A program made the translations under genes and the position numbers. Below the pieces are notes generated by a model. That model did not search any database, was not told the origin of the DNA, and saw only the letters and a list, made by a program, of their open reading frames with translations. Shown here in pieces: positions 17,201-25,805 of a stretch of DNA of 64,000 nt; position 1 is the first letter of the stretch; every line of letters starts with the position of its first letter. This DNA is from Antribacter soli (lineage in GTDB: Bacteria > Actinomycetota > Actinomycetes > Actinomycetales > Cellulomonadaceae), in NCBI RefSeq assembly GCF_021568775.1, contig NZ_JAKGSG010000054.1, forward strand, positions 1 through 64,000, written 5' to 3'.

Positions 17201-17615
17201 GACCAGGCCGATCACAGCCGGGGAGTGGGTGCACCTGGCAGGGGTGTTCAACGCGACCAGCGGCGACATGAGCCTGTCGGTCTGCCCGATCCCCACCGAT
17301 CCCGACGGTCGTGACCCGGAAGGCACCGGGATCCCGGTGTCCGACGCCGAGCACGGGACGGTGGAGTACACGGGCAGCTCGTGGAGCGCGGCCGGGCCGG
17401 TGCAGATCGGCCGGTCCATGTTCGGCGGGTCGATGACGGATCACTGGGTCGGCGCGATCGATGAGGTGCGCCTGTACAACGCGCCGCTGGGCAACGGGCA
17501 GATCACTGCCATCTGCACGGGCGACATGACCGGCGGGGCTGAGCTGGAGGACGGCGACGGCGACGGAGCAGTCGTCGGCAACCCGGGTGACATTCCGCCC
17601 GGTGGCGGCGAGTGA
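14268..17615 (+). CDS. Secreted DNRLRE/LamG-domain protein partnering an Rhs toxin
   Basis: This 1,115-residue secreted protein has a long basic N-terminus, then a signal helix (VVRGVVLALLASVLTGAV) and a likely cleavage site at AAGAPA near residue 45. A strand-rich acidic region fills about 60-390. A DNRLRE-type module follows (SVHYNDATSFPIG near 397 to LEIIYNRAP near 565). Next come Ig/fibronectin-like strands, and a LamG jellyroll (AYWHMDQFTAI near 795 to GAIDEVRLYNAP near 1070). The acidic C-terminus ends GDIPPGGGE. Genes of this type regularly precede Rhs/YD-repeat genes in actinomycetes and probably bind surface glycans or help display the Rhs shell. Its stop overlaps the next frame (GTGA). 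Confidence 0.85.
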   Translation: MRSRQIEGSGSNRPTSSAPRPLVVRGVVLALLASVLTGAVPAAGAPAGKVNKIECAPSAATPEVAREIALKCGTETVVDALTDPWSTTTILPDGYAKLSSSIDAVRAPDPDDADGDGTAWRPVDATLRVEPAGRRIVMVAPAADLTFSAGDTTGSGSGGPLASLTTADGHTITVDVPFDLPAPVVDVAAGQVVYPLDDGVDVIMTPNSDGTSFSEVIRAVSADALRAVPELDALTGDGLVFPVTLSDGLDLRPKTDGGFDVTEVATAEVVAELPAARAWDSAADAVLEPAPEEALSESAASMAETATSDSEVLVAPDGELVDAGDVAERRASAPVAGDVIEPLGAELVTGADAPAGADAGVAVTLGAEALAGMEGTIHIDPTTGTKNPGGKAVIQSAFPSSVHYNDATSFPIGVCTATIGCYPTNVVRSVFQWTGLTSIASLKGSDIREATFTVFGSHSYACSARTTELYRTAAISSSTTWSNFTTSGKWQSKVDERNIYHKSVCGNDRDIAWNISSVAKWAADNNSARITLGLKGTSTTDVYTWKRYENPRLEIIYNRAPLVPKSGEMKLDYEGQAPEACVTSAASAPSFPTTSGIVMRGVARDPDSSQVRVKFRVLTSGGTQVYYTDNWSSTQKPPAAFERSIPSTALSGGGTFRWQMAVQDLLDGSGDRNTTWDQSPNCYFKVDLYNPGSPTISSSQYPEGEISGGVGVSGSFTLDSPSSDVVAYKWSLDSDGLGEPPLSPSSPGGPVIVGPLAMTRAGSHVLYAQAVDSSSRTSGTRAYRFTVDFPTTAAYWHMDQFTAIIGSTDLNTADAGALAHTLRLSSGVGRTPGPFALAMVRADDQALVFDGSASDIAFTSKPVVNVFGCASDTTGPAGVADGRTEDQGLKAGQCLDRTGESGYSAGFTVSAFVRADEAGNVNKVAVSQDGQTHSGFKLGKLASTHCPADAAGVKPVTCWGFWTYDTDGGGSLGLRAYSTRPITAGEWVHLAGVFNATSGDMSLSVCPIPTDPDGRDPEGTGIPVSDAEHGTVEYTGSSWSAAGPVQIGRSMFGGSMTDHWVGAIDEVRLYNAPLGNGQITAICTGDMTGGAELEDGDGDGAVVGNPGDIPPGGGE

Positions 17616-17629
17616 GAGGGCTGACGGCC

Positions 17630-20600
17630 ATGAGCATCACAAGTAGGTCGACCCGCATGCCCTCGACGCGTGCAACTGACCGCCACCCGCGCAGGGCACT
17701 GACCGTGGCCGTCGCCGGAGCGGCCGCGATCAGCGTCATCCTCTCGACGACGGCAGCCCCCGCCACCGCGGCTGCGCTGCCCGCGCTGGCCGAGCGGGAG
17801 ACCTGGAGCCTCGAGGAACGCGAGGAGCACGGCGAGGACCTGTGGGGCGCGGACGCGGCCAAGGGCGAGAAACCCCTGACCGTGCACGAGCAGAACCCGA
17901 CCCCCGTCAAGGCTCCGCCGGCGATCGTCGAGGGCGCTCCTACCACCATTACCGCCGACTCCGGCGACACCGACGGTGGCGTGCCGCTGAGCGGCCTCAC
18001 ACCGGGCCAGGTGACACTTGAGCCCGATGCCGGCGAGCTCGCCCGCGGCAACGCGGGGAACCTGCCGGTCACCATCGCCCGCTCTGCAGCGCCCGGCACG
18101 ACGAACAAGGCCGCGTCGGACAAGAGCGCCCCGGGCAAGAACCCCGCACCGGTGCGGGTCCAGACCCTTGGTTCGACGGCGGCCGAGCGGGCCGGCGTCA
18201 ACGGGGTACTACTGACTGTCACGGACGACTCCGCCGAGCGTGTGGAAACCGAGTCGGGCTCGTCCGAGGTAGATCTGGCAGTGGACGTCAGCGGGTTGGC
18301 CGTCTCGCCGGACTGGCTCTCCCGTGCCCGCCTGGTGCAGCTGCCGGCGTGCGTGCTGACCACACCGGAGGCGAAGGGCTGTACCCAGCCAACCGAGCTG
18401 CCCACGGCAGACGATGCCAGCTTGGCCTCGCACGGCACGGTCGCCGCCAGGGTCGAGATCCCCGAGGCAGGCCCGGCCAGGACCGACGCCGCAGGACGTG
18501 AGGTCGGCGGTGCGGAGCCGATGGTGCTTGCTGTGACAGCCGCCGCGGCGGGCGATCAGGGTGACTGGTCCGCTACCCCGCTGGCCCCTTCGGCGACGTG
18601 GGACGTGACGGGCAACACGGGGGCGTTCACGTGGTCCTATCCGATGCGTACCCCGCCGGTTCCTGGCGGCTTGGCCCCGCAGGTGTCCCTGGAGTACGAC
18701 TCCGGCAGCCTGGACGGCAAGGTGGCCTCGACCAACTCGCAGGCCGGCGAGATCGGCGACGGGTGGTCGCTGTCGACCGGCGGGTACATCGAGCGGTCCT
18801 ACGTGCCCTGCTCGGAGGACACTGCGGGCAGCGCGAACAATGCGAGCCACAAGACGGGTGACCTGTGCTGGAAGTCGGACAACGCCAGCCTCGTGCTCGG
18901 CGGGAAGGCCGGCGAGCTGATCAAGGACGGGTCCACCGACACGTTCCGGCTGGCCGGGGACGACAACACCAAGGTGGAGCGGCTTCGTGGGACCGATGCC
19001 GCCACCCCGGGGTGGAACGGCGACAACGACAAGGAGTGGTGGAAGGTCACCACGTCGGACGGCACCCAGTACTTCTTCGGGCGGGACAAGACCGCCTCGG
19101 ACGGTGTGTCGACTTACTCCACGAACGTGGTGCGGGCGTACGGGAACCACCCCGGTGAACCGTGCTACAACACCTCCTATGCCTCGGCGTCGTGCATGCA
19201 GGGGTGGCGGTGGAACCTGGAGTACGTCGTCGACACCTCCGGGAACACGATGACGTACATCTACAACCGGGAGTTCAACTCCTACGGGCACAACAACGGT
19301 GCAGGAGTCACGGACTACGCTCGCGGTTCGACCCTGTACAGGGTCTTGTACGGGTCCCGGCAAGGTGACGAAGCGAATGCGCCGGCGCGGGTCGAGTTCA
19401 CCAAGGCGGAGCGGTGCTTGGTCACCGCCGACTTCGACTGTGCAGCGGACAAGCGCGATGCCAACCAGACCAGGTGGCCTGACGTCCCACACGACTTGAT
19501 CTGCTCCACGTCTGCGACGGAGTGCCCGAACCAATTCTCGCCGTCGTTCTTCTCGACCAAACTTGTCACAGCGGTGACCACGCAGATCAACACGGGAGCA
19601 TCGACGTGGAAGAGCGTCGACAAGTGGACCCTGGCGCATTCGTTCCCCGACCCGGGCGGCGAGACCGGCAAGCAGCTCTGGCTCGAGTCGGTCGAGCACG
19701 ACGGCCTGGCGGCGGACGCTGCAGCCGATGACGTGACGGACCTGCCGCAAGTGGCCTTTACCGGGTCGGGCGCGCCGAACCGGGTGGACACCCAGTTGGA
19801 CGGTCGCCCGTCGATGCACCGATTCCGCCTCACCCAGATCCGCTCCGAGGCGGGTGGTGCGATCAACGTCACGTACTCGGCTCCGGACTGCACGGCCAGC
19901 TCGAAGCCAGCCAGCCCGTGGACCAACACGCGCAGGTGCATGCCGGTGTACTGGACCCCCGCGGGCAGCGAGACCGAGGTGCTGGAGTACTTCCACAAGT
20001 ACGTCGTGACCGCCACGCTCGAGAACGCGCGGATTCCTGGCTCCCGTAACGTCGAGACGTACTACACCTATGAGGGCGACGCGGCCTGGCACTACGACGA
20101 CAACGAGCTGGTCCGGCCGAAGCAGCGAACCTGGGGGCAGTGGCGCGGCTATGCCGCGGTCGAGACCCGGGTCGGTGAGACGGGCATCGCCGACCACCCG
20201 CAGCTACGCACCCGCACCCGGTACTTCCGCGGCATGCACGGCGACCGCCTCGACGCAGACGGCGGCGCCCGCAGCATCCAGGTAGACGGAATCAACGACC
20301 TGGATCAGTACGCGGGCATGGAACGCGAGGCGATCACCTACAACGGGACCGCCGTTGTCGAAAGGACCCTTTCGACACCGTGGCGCTCAGGTGCGACCGC
20401 GACGGACGCGCGGGGCAAGAGCGCGTACCACACCGGCGTGCAGGCGACCGAGACGATCACCACCGCGCCGGACCTGGCGGCCGGGACCCGCACCGTGGTG
20501 ACCGAGACGGCGTTCGACTCCTACGGCATGCCGGAGGAGGTGACAGATCGCGGTGACACCGCCTCTACGGGGGACGAGACCTGCACCCGCACGACCTACA

Positions 20601-23600
20601 TCCGCAACACGACCAAGAACATCCTGGACACCGTGCGGCGCGTCGACGTCGTGGGCAAGCGGTGCGACGAGACCGCCACCCTGCCCGCGGACGTGGTCTC
20701 GGATGTGCGGTACGCCTACGACGGCGGCGGCGTCGGCACGGCGCCGACCGCCGGACTGGTCACGACAACGCAGGAGGTCAAGGCATACAGCTCGGGTACC
20801 CCCACGTATGTGAATGTCCAGGGCACCACCTACGACAGCTACAGGCGACCTCTGACAGCCACCGACGCGCTCGGGCGGGTCACCACGACCGTGTACACGG
20901 ACACCAACGGACTCAACACCCGAACCACGGTAACGACACCGGATCCCGACGGCACCGGGGCGTTGACATCGCACGTAACACTTACGGACCTGGACCCGGC
21001 GTTCGGTGTTCCGGTCAAGGTCACCGACCCGAACGGCAACATCACCAGCGGGAAGTACGACGGCCTGGGCCGCCTGACATCGGTGTGGGAACCCGGGCGG
21101 GTGCAGGGCATCGACACCGCAAACACGACGTTCACTTATACGGTGCGGGACACGGGCGTCAACGCCGTGACGACCAACACGCTCAACCACGACGCCAGCG
21201 CCTACCTGACGTCGACCACGATCCTGGACGGCCTGCTGCGGCAGCGGCAGACGCAGTCCCCGTCGGCGGACCGGGACAACCCCGGCCGGGTGGTGACGGA
21301 CACCTTGTACGACACGCGCGGTCTGGCGCACATCACCTACGACCCGTGGTTTGGGACCGGCACCCCGGCAACCACCGTCGTCTACCCCACGGCCGGCAGC
21401 GGGGACGACGAGTTCAAGTTCTTCGTCCCTTCCTCGACCGTCACCCAGTTCGACGGCGCGGGTAGGGCGACCGCGGTGATCGAACGGTCGGGCGCGAACG
21501 AGCGGTGGCGCACCACGACGAGCTATCGGGGTGACCGTACTCTGGTCGACCCGCCCACGGGCGGGACCCCGACCATGGAGATCACCGACTCGCGTGGGAA
21601 CGTGACGGCGCTGCACCAGTATCTGGGTGCCTCACCGTCCGGCACCTCGCAGGTGACGCAGTACACGTACGACCTCGCGAACCGGCTCAGGAAGGTTACC
21701 GATCCCGCGACGAACCAGTGGTCGTACACCTACGACCTGCGGGGCCGGCAGACCCAGGTGTCCGACCCGGACAAGGGCATCAGCCACACCACGTACGACG
21801 ACGCCGGACAGGTCACCGCGACCACCGATGCACGTGGTGAGAAGCTTGCACACGTCTACGACGCGCTGGGTCGCAAGATCGCCACCAGGGACGACACCAC
21901 CTCGGGTGCACTGCGGGCGTCGTGGGTCTACGACACCCTCGCCAAGGGACAGCTGACCTCGAGCACGAGGCACTCCGGTGGGGTGGTCCTGACCACGTCC
22001 GTGACGGGGTATGACCACCACTACCGGCCGTCAGGGCAGACGGTCACCGTCCCAACAAGTACTGCGGTGCCGGCTGGACTGGTCGGTTCGTTCACGACCG
22101 AGTACACGTACACCTCGACCGGACTGCCGAAGACGACGTACTTGCCGCGCATAGGCGCGCTGGGAGGGGAGACCGTCACTACCACCTACGACTCAGCGAA
22201 CCAGCCGTACCAGATGATCGGCGGCGCCCAGGGCGCCTACGTCGTCAACTCGGAGTACTCCGAGTACGGAGAGCTGCTCTTCGCCGACATCGGCGGCAAC
22301 TACTCCGTTGGCGCCCGATGGACGTATGACATCAACACCCGTCGCCTGATCGAGCAGTCGGTGACGCGTGAGGGTGCCGGCGGGGACGACGTCGTGGCGC
22401 GCTACTCGTACGACGATGCGGGCAATGTGCTCGGTATCAAGAACAACCCCACCGTGGCCGGTGTGAGCCCCGATCGGCAGTGCTTCACCTATGACGGGCT
22501 GCGGCGCCTGACCGACGCCTGGACCCCGAACGACGGCGACTGCGCCACCAGCAACAGGACCGAGGCTGGACTGGGTGGGGCGGACCCCTACTGGACGTCA
22601 TACACCCACGACGCCGTGGGCAACCGCCTGACCACGACCCAGCACGCGACGGCAACGAACGGTGGCAACCGCACCTCGACATACGCCTACCCGACCGCCG
22701 GTGGAGCGGCGGGCAGCAAGCCGCACGCCGTCACCGGCGTGACCACGAAGAACTCGGCCGGAGCGACCACTGGAACCTCGTCGTTCTCCTACGACCAGGC
22801 GGGGAACATGACCGGCCGTACCCTGGCCGGCCAGGCGGCACAGGCCCTGGCATGGGACGCCGAGGGCGAGCTCGCATCGGCGTCTCAGGACGGCAACGGT
22901 GATGGTGACACCGCCGATGCGAACGAGAACGACACGTACCTGTACTCCGCGGACGGAGAACGTCTCGTGCGCACGCAGGACGGCGCGAGCACTTTGTACC
23001 TGCCGGGTGGCGCGGAGCTGACCGCGTACGCAGACGGTCGGGCGTCCACGGCGAACCGGTACTACGCGTTCAACGGAAAGACGATCACGACGCGCGCGGC
23101 GGTCGGGGCTACAGGGCAGACCACGATCATCCCTGACCACCACGGGACTCCGATGCTGCAGGTGAACCAGTCCGCCAACCGGGTCACCCGTCAGTACACC
23201 GACCCGTTCGGTGCGACCCGCGGGGCCGTGGTGGGTGACGCGGATGCGGATGGAAGGCTGGATGGTACGAACCCGGTCTGGGTTGGTGACCATGGGTATC
23301 TGGACAAGCCCGAAGACACATCGGGCCTGACGGCGATCGGGGCACGAATGTATGACCCGGTGCTGGGCAGGTTTATCAGTGTGGACCCGGTGATGGATCT
23401 GACTGATCCGCAGCAGTGGAACGCCTATTCTTACTCGAACAACAATCCCGTCACGTTTTCTGACCCGACAGGAAAGGTGTACGCGCGCGACGGGTCGTCG
23501 GGTCTGCCGAAACCGCCGGTGCAAGAAGCGTTGCCGAAGGATGATAGGACGAAGTCCGGGGGCGGCGTAGGTGCGCAGGCACCGACGGCCGGTCAACAAG

Positions 23601-24229
23601 GGTCATACCAGCCGCCGCCCACCCCGTCCACAAGCTACGGCGGCGGATACTACTCGGGCGGAAATAGCGCCGGAGGCGGCACGGCCGGCAAGCCGTTCGT
23701 GAATAAGCCGCTCAACCTCAAGGGTGGTCAACGCGGTAAGCAAGCGACCTCCGCCCGCGACCCAGAGCGGCCCGGTTGTGCCGGAAAATGCCTAGATCAC
23801 GGCGAGATGAACACGGCAAAGTGGGATTGGGATGCAACTGGCGACGTTCTTGGGTGGATCTCAACTGTAGCGGGCGTCGTTGCGGTAGTGGCTGGTGTGA
23901 TCACTCTGGTTAGCGGACCTGGTGCTGTTGTCGCAGGCCCTGTCGCTGCGGTCGCCGGTCAGATTTCCTTCTACGCAGGACTTGGCTCAACATTAATCGA
24001 CTGCGCAGGAGGAAAGGCTGGGCGTTGTGCCTGGGGGTTTGCCGGGATGGGTCTAGGTGGCCTAGGAAAGCTTGCGGGTCGCGGGCAGGACGTACTGCAA
24101 CTCTCAGATGATTCAGTCAAGAACGCCGGCTTTGTGGGTGACGGGCTCGGCGCCGTCTGGGATTTCGGTGGCCGTGGCGTTACCTGGGTTAATGGCACAG
24201 TTCCTGGAGGAGTTACGACATGGTGGTAG
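17630..24229 (+). CDS. Rhs/YD-repeat polymorphic toxin with variable C-terminal tail
   Basis: This protein of about 2,200 residues starts at ATG 17630 with a GAGAGG site. GTG 17612, overlapping the previous stop, is the alternative and adds six residues. A Sec signal (LTVAVAGAAAISVILS) ends at APATAA near residue 45. YD repeats such as YDGLGRLTSVWEP and YDALGRKIATRDD run over about 900-1750. The Rhs core closes with GARMYDPVLGRFISVDPV near 1910 and SDPTG near 1950, the point where the shell is normally cleaved. The remaining 250 residues are a Gly/Ser linker, then DPERPGCAGKCLDHGE and two hydrophobic stretches near 2075-2130. No nuclease or deaminase motif is visible. The DNA of this tail is clearly less GC-rich than the rest, as expected for an exchanged toxin module. 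Confidence 0.9.
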   Translation: MSITSRSTRMPSTRATDRHPRRALTVAVAGAAAISVILSTTAAPATAAALPALAERETWSLEEREEHGEDLWGADAAKGEKPLTVHEQNPTPVKAPPAIVEGAPTTITADSGDTDGGVPLSGLTPGQVTLEPDAGELARGNAGNLPVTIARSAAPGTTNKAASDKSAPGKNPAPVRVQTLGSTAAERAGVNGVLLTVTDDSAERVETESGSSEVDLAVDVSGLAVSPDWLSRARLVQLPACVLTTPEAKGCTQPTELPTADDASLASHGTVAARVEIPEAGPARTDAAGREVGGAEPMVLAVTAAAAGDQGDWSATPLAPSATWDVTGNTGAFTWSYPMRTPPVPGGLAPQVSLEYDSGSLDGKVASTNSQAGEIGDGWSLSTGGYIERSYVPCSEDTAGSANNASHKTGDLCWKSDNASLVLGGKAGELIKDGSTDTFRLAGDDNTKVERLRGTDAATPGWNGDNDKEWWKVTTSDGTQYFFGRDKTASDGVSTYSTNVVRAYGNHPGEPCYNTSYASASCMQGWRWNLEYVVDTSGNTMTYIYNREFNSYGHNNGAGVTDYARGSTLYRVLYGSRQGDEANAPARVEFTKAERCLVTADFDCAADKRDANQTRWPDVPHDLICSTSATECPNQFSPSFFSTKLVTAVTTQINTGASTWKSVDKWTLAHSFPDPGGETGKQLWLESVEHDGLAADAAADDVTDLPQVAFTGSGAPNRVDTQLDGRPSMHRFRLTQIRSEAGGAINVTYSAPDCTASSKPASPWTNTRRCMPVYWTPAGSETEVLEYFHKYVVTATLENARIPGSRNVETYYTYEGDAAWHYDDNELVRPKQRTWGQWRGYAAVETRVGETGIADHPQLRTRTRYFRGMHGDRLDADGGARSIQVDGINDLDQYAGMEREAITYNGTAVVERTLSTPWRSGATATDARGKSAYHTGVQATETITTAPDLAAGTRTVVTETAFDSYGMPEEVTDRGDTASTGDETCTRTTYIRNTTKNILDTVRRVDVVGKRCDETATLPADVVSDVRYAYDGGGVGTAPTAGLVTTTQEVKAYSSGTPTYVNVQGTTYDSYRRPLTATDALGRVTTTVYTDTNGLNTRTTVTTPDPDGTGALTSHVTLTDLDPAFGVPVKVTDPNGNITSGKYDGLGRLTSVWEPGRVQGIDTANTTFTYTVRDTGVNAVTTNTLNHDASAYLTSTTILDGLLRQRQTQSPSADRDNPGRVVTDTLYDTRGLAHITYDPWFGTGTPATTVVYPTAGSGDDEFKFFVPSSTVTQFDGAGRATAVIERSGANERWRTTTSYRGDRTLVDPPTGGTPTMEITDSRGNVTALHQYLGASPSGTSQVTQYTYDLANRLRKVTDPATNQWSYTYDLRGRQTQVSDPDKGISHTTYDDAGQVTATTDARGEKLAHVYDALGRKIATRDDTTSGALRASWVYDTLAKGQLTSSTRHSGGVVLTTSVTGYDHHYRPSGQTVTVPTSTAVPAGLVGSFTTEYTYTSTGLPKTTYLPRIGALGGETVTTTYDSANQPYQMIGGAQGAYVVNSEYSEYGELLFADIGGNYSVGARWTYDINTRRLIEQSVTREGAGGDDVVARYSYDDAGNVLGIKNNPTVAGVSPDRQCFTYDGLRRLTDAWTPNDGDCATSNRTEAGLGGADPYWTSYTHDAVGNRLTTTQHATATNGGNRTSTYAYPTAGGAAGSKPHAVTGVTTKNSAGATTGTSSFSYDQAGNMTGRTLAGQAAQALAWDAEGELASASQDGNGDGDTADANENDTYLYSADGERLVRTQDGASTLYLPGGAELTAYADGRASTANRYYAFNGKTITTRAAVGATGQTTIIPDHHGTPMLQVNQSANRVTRQYTDPFGATRGAVVGDADADGRLDGTNPVWVGDHGYLDKPEDTSGLTAIGARMYDPVLGRFISVDPVMDLTDPQQWNAYSYSNNNPVTFSDPTGKVYARDGSSGLPKPPVQEALPKDDRTKSGGGVGAQAPTAGQQGSYQPPPTPSTSYGGGYYSGGNSAGGGTAGKPFVNKPLNLKGGQRGKQATSARDPERPGCAGKCLDHGEMNTAKWDWDATGDVLGWISTVAGVVAVVAGVITLVSGPGAVVAGPVAAVAGQISFYAGLGSTLIDCAGGKAGRCAWGFAGMGLGGLGKLAGRGQDVLQLSDDSVKNAGFVGDGLGAVWDFGGRGVTWVNGTVPGGVTTWW

Positions 24230-24639
24230 ATCACTGGACGCCCGGCACGAAGGTCGCACTGCTCCCCGGGCCGACGGGACTCAAGTTGGCCAAGATTGAA
24301 ATGGGGATCATCCTTGCGCTGTTTCCTCTTCTTGCGATACTGGTCGCCGGAATGGCAATCGCCGGGGAGGGGTATGCGTCCTCACCGTTCCTGACGCTGA
24401 TCATGGTCCTTGTTGCCGGTGACATCGTATCCTCGTCCATCGCTTCTGCCCGCTGCAATCGCAAGCTCCGCGCTGAAGTGAGGGCCGGATACACAACATC
24501 GGCACGGCGCTTCAACGAGGTCGACCAGGTCGACGTTCACACAGGATATGTAATCCGAGTTGCCGGAGAGCCTCCTCTCACCCGCGGTCAATACGACGAG
24601 AGGGCTGAGCGGATCCGTGATCACATCAAGGAAATGTAG
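24220..24639 (+). CDS. Putative membrane immunity protein for the Rhs tail
   Basis: This 139-residue protein has two membrane helices (GIILALFPLLAILVAGMAIA near residues 29-48 and FLTLIMVLVAGDIVSS near 57-72) and a charged C-terminal region of about 60 residues. The ATG lies inside the last codons of the Rhs gene (10-base overlap) behind a good ribosome site (TGGAGGAG), so the two are translationally coupled. A gene in this position is normally the immunity protein. A membrane-embedded one fits a toxin that acts at or in the membrane. Its composition matches the AT-richer Rhs tail and not the core, so tail and partner were probably acquired together. I recognise no named family. Confidence 0.7.
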   Translation: MVVDHWTPGTKVALLPGPTGLKLAKIEMGIILALFPLLAILVAGMAIAGEGYASSPFLTLIMVLVAGDIVSSSIASARCNRKLRAEVRAGYTTSARRFNEVDQVDVHTGYVIRVAGEPPLTRGQYDERAERIRDHIKEM

Positions 24640-24684
24640 GCATGTCTAAGCGAGTTCAACCAGGACCCGCTCCGGCCAACCATC

Positions 24685-25050
24685 ATGACGGCAACCACCG
24701 TCAACCTGCTGCCGTTCCAGATCCACGCCCGGTACCTGCTGTCCGTGATCGCGCGCACATTCAGGCGGGCCACCGCCTTCCGACCCGGCCTGGCACCTGA
24801 GGATGCGGTGCCGTCGGACCTGCTGCTGCTCCGGCGTCGCCTGCCCGGCGAGGCTGTCAACTCCACGAGGTTCCTCGACGTGACGCTCACGCCACGTCCC
24901 GGGCGGGGTAACGCCCGTGAACACTCCGCGTCGGCTGGACCAAGGCCCTGGAACTGGCCGACGGCCCGGTCTGTTTCGAGCTGTCCGTCGGGTAGCCCTG
25001 AGACGTCGGACTGTCAGGCGATTCCAGGGTTGAAGCCACTTCCGATGTGA
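24685..25050 (+). CDS. Hypothetical protein or gene fragment
   Basis: A plus-strand frame of up to 121 residues begins MTATTVNLLPFQIHARYLLS. Codons up to about 24910 have very strong G/C third positions, then the bias weakens. This suggests that only the first 75 codons are genuine coding DNA and that the end is a recombination joint. No ribosome site is evident before the ATG, and the frame is open back to a stop at 24639, so it may itself be the middle of a gene. I recognise no family. It sits just after the putative immunity gene, where orphan toxin or immunity scraps are often found. Confidence 0.3.
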   Translation: MTATTVNLLPFQIHARYLLSVIARTFRRATAFRPGLAPEDAVPSDLLLLRRRLPGEAVNSTRFLDVTLTPRPGRGNAREHSASAGPRPWNWPTARSVSSCPSGSPETSDCQAIPGLKPLPM

Positions 25051-25198
25051 GTCACTTCGTGGGTCAGGTTTACCGCCTCCCTGGGATCCATCCACCGGTC
25101 GCCGCCGGGATACTCCGACCAGTAGAGGCGGTCTTGCCAGGTCCAGGACAAGACGAGCAAGCCGTCAATCGTCCCGAGAGTGGGCGACCCGCCGGTTC
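25014..25198 (-). pseudogene. Orphan C-terminal gene fragment next to IS256 DNA
   Basis: The minus strand reads GSPTLGTIDGLLVLSWTWQD, then LYWSEYPGGDRWMDP, REAVNLTHEVTHIGSG and a stop at 25014, with a coding-like base bias. It has no start and is joined upstream to the broken IS256 transposase near 25200. It looks like the surviving 3' end of a gene interrupted by the element. The Trp/Asp-rich texture resembles small immunity or SUKH-like proteins, but I cannot assign a family. Confidence 0.35.
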
Positions 25199-25719
25199 TG
25201 TGGTTGTCGGCGCAACGAGATCGTCGTCTTCGACACGTCCGACCCATAGACGTCGGCCAGGTACGCGGCGATGTCGCCGTGCGTCATCCCTCGCGCGGAC
25301 AGCGACAGCACGATGTCCTCGATCGACCCGAGCCTGCGCTGACGCTTCGTGACGACCGCCGGCTCGAGCGTGCCCACACGGTCCCGCGGCACGTCGATCT
25401 CGACCGGGCCGGCCTTCGTCAGCACCGTCTTGGAACGGGTGCCGTCGCGCGGGTTCCCGCCAGCCGCGCCACGCTCGTGCTTCTCATACCCAAGGTGAGC
25501 GGTGATCTCACCTTCGAGCGCGGACTCCAGCACCAGCTTCGTCAGCTGCGCCAGCAGACCGTTCTCCCCGTCGATCGGCAGGCCCTGAGCCTGCGCCCCG
25601 CCCACCAGCTGAGCCACCAGCGCCTTGTCCACCACAGGGGCCACCGGCCCGTCCTGCTCCACGACGACCTGCACCATGCCCTGCTCGACCTCCACGTCCT
25701 GCACCTGCGAACTGCACAT
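25165..25719 (-). mobile_element. IS256-family transposase, N-terminal half only
   Basis: The minus-strand frame of 184 codons matches the first 40-45% of an IS256/Mutator transposase (full length about 400). Key blocks are KLVLESALEGEITAHLGYEK near residue 66, GNPRDGTRSKTVLTKAGPVE near 86 and IVLSLSARGMTHGDIAAYLA near 134. After VYGSDVSKTTIS, near 25216, homology stops and an unrelated 16-residue tail runs to a stop at 25165. The DDE catalytic residues all lie in the missing half, so it cannot transpose. The element's outer end is probably around 25740-25790, where TTCCACCGTTTACCG resembles an IS256 terminus, but no partner end is visible. Confidence 0.85.
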
Positions 25720-25805
25720 CGGAAGAACTCCTCATCTGGGAAGTTCCACCGTTTACCGTACAGACCCGAAGGTCAGGTACCGTCGACGTACTTCTCCACG
25801 GACGG

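Noticed and set aside
18209-23599. Very long minus-strand frames opposite the Rhs gene
   Set aside because: No domain can be seen and the plus-strand Rhs signature is unambiguous.
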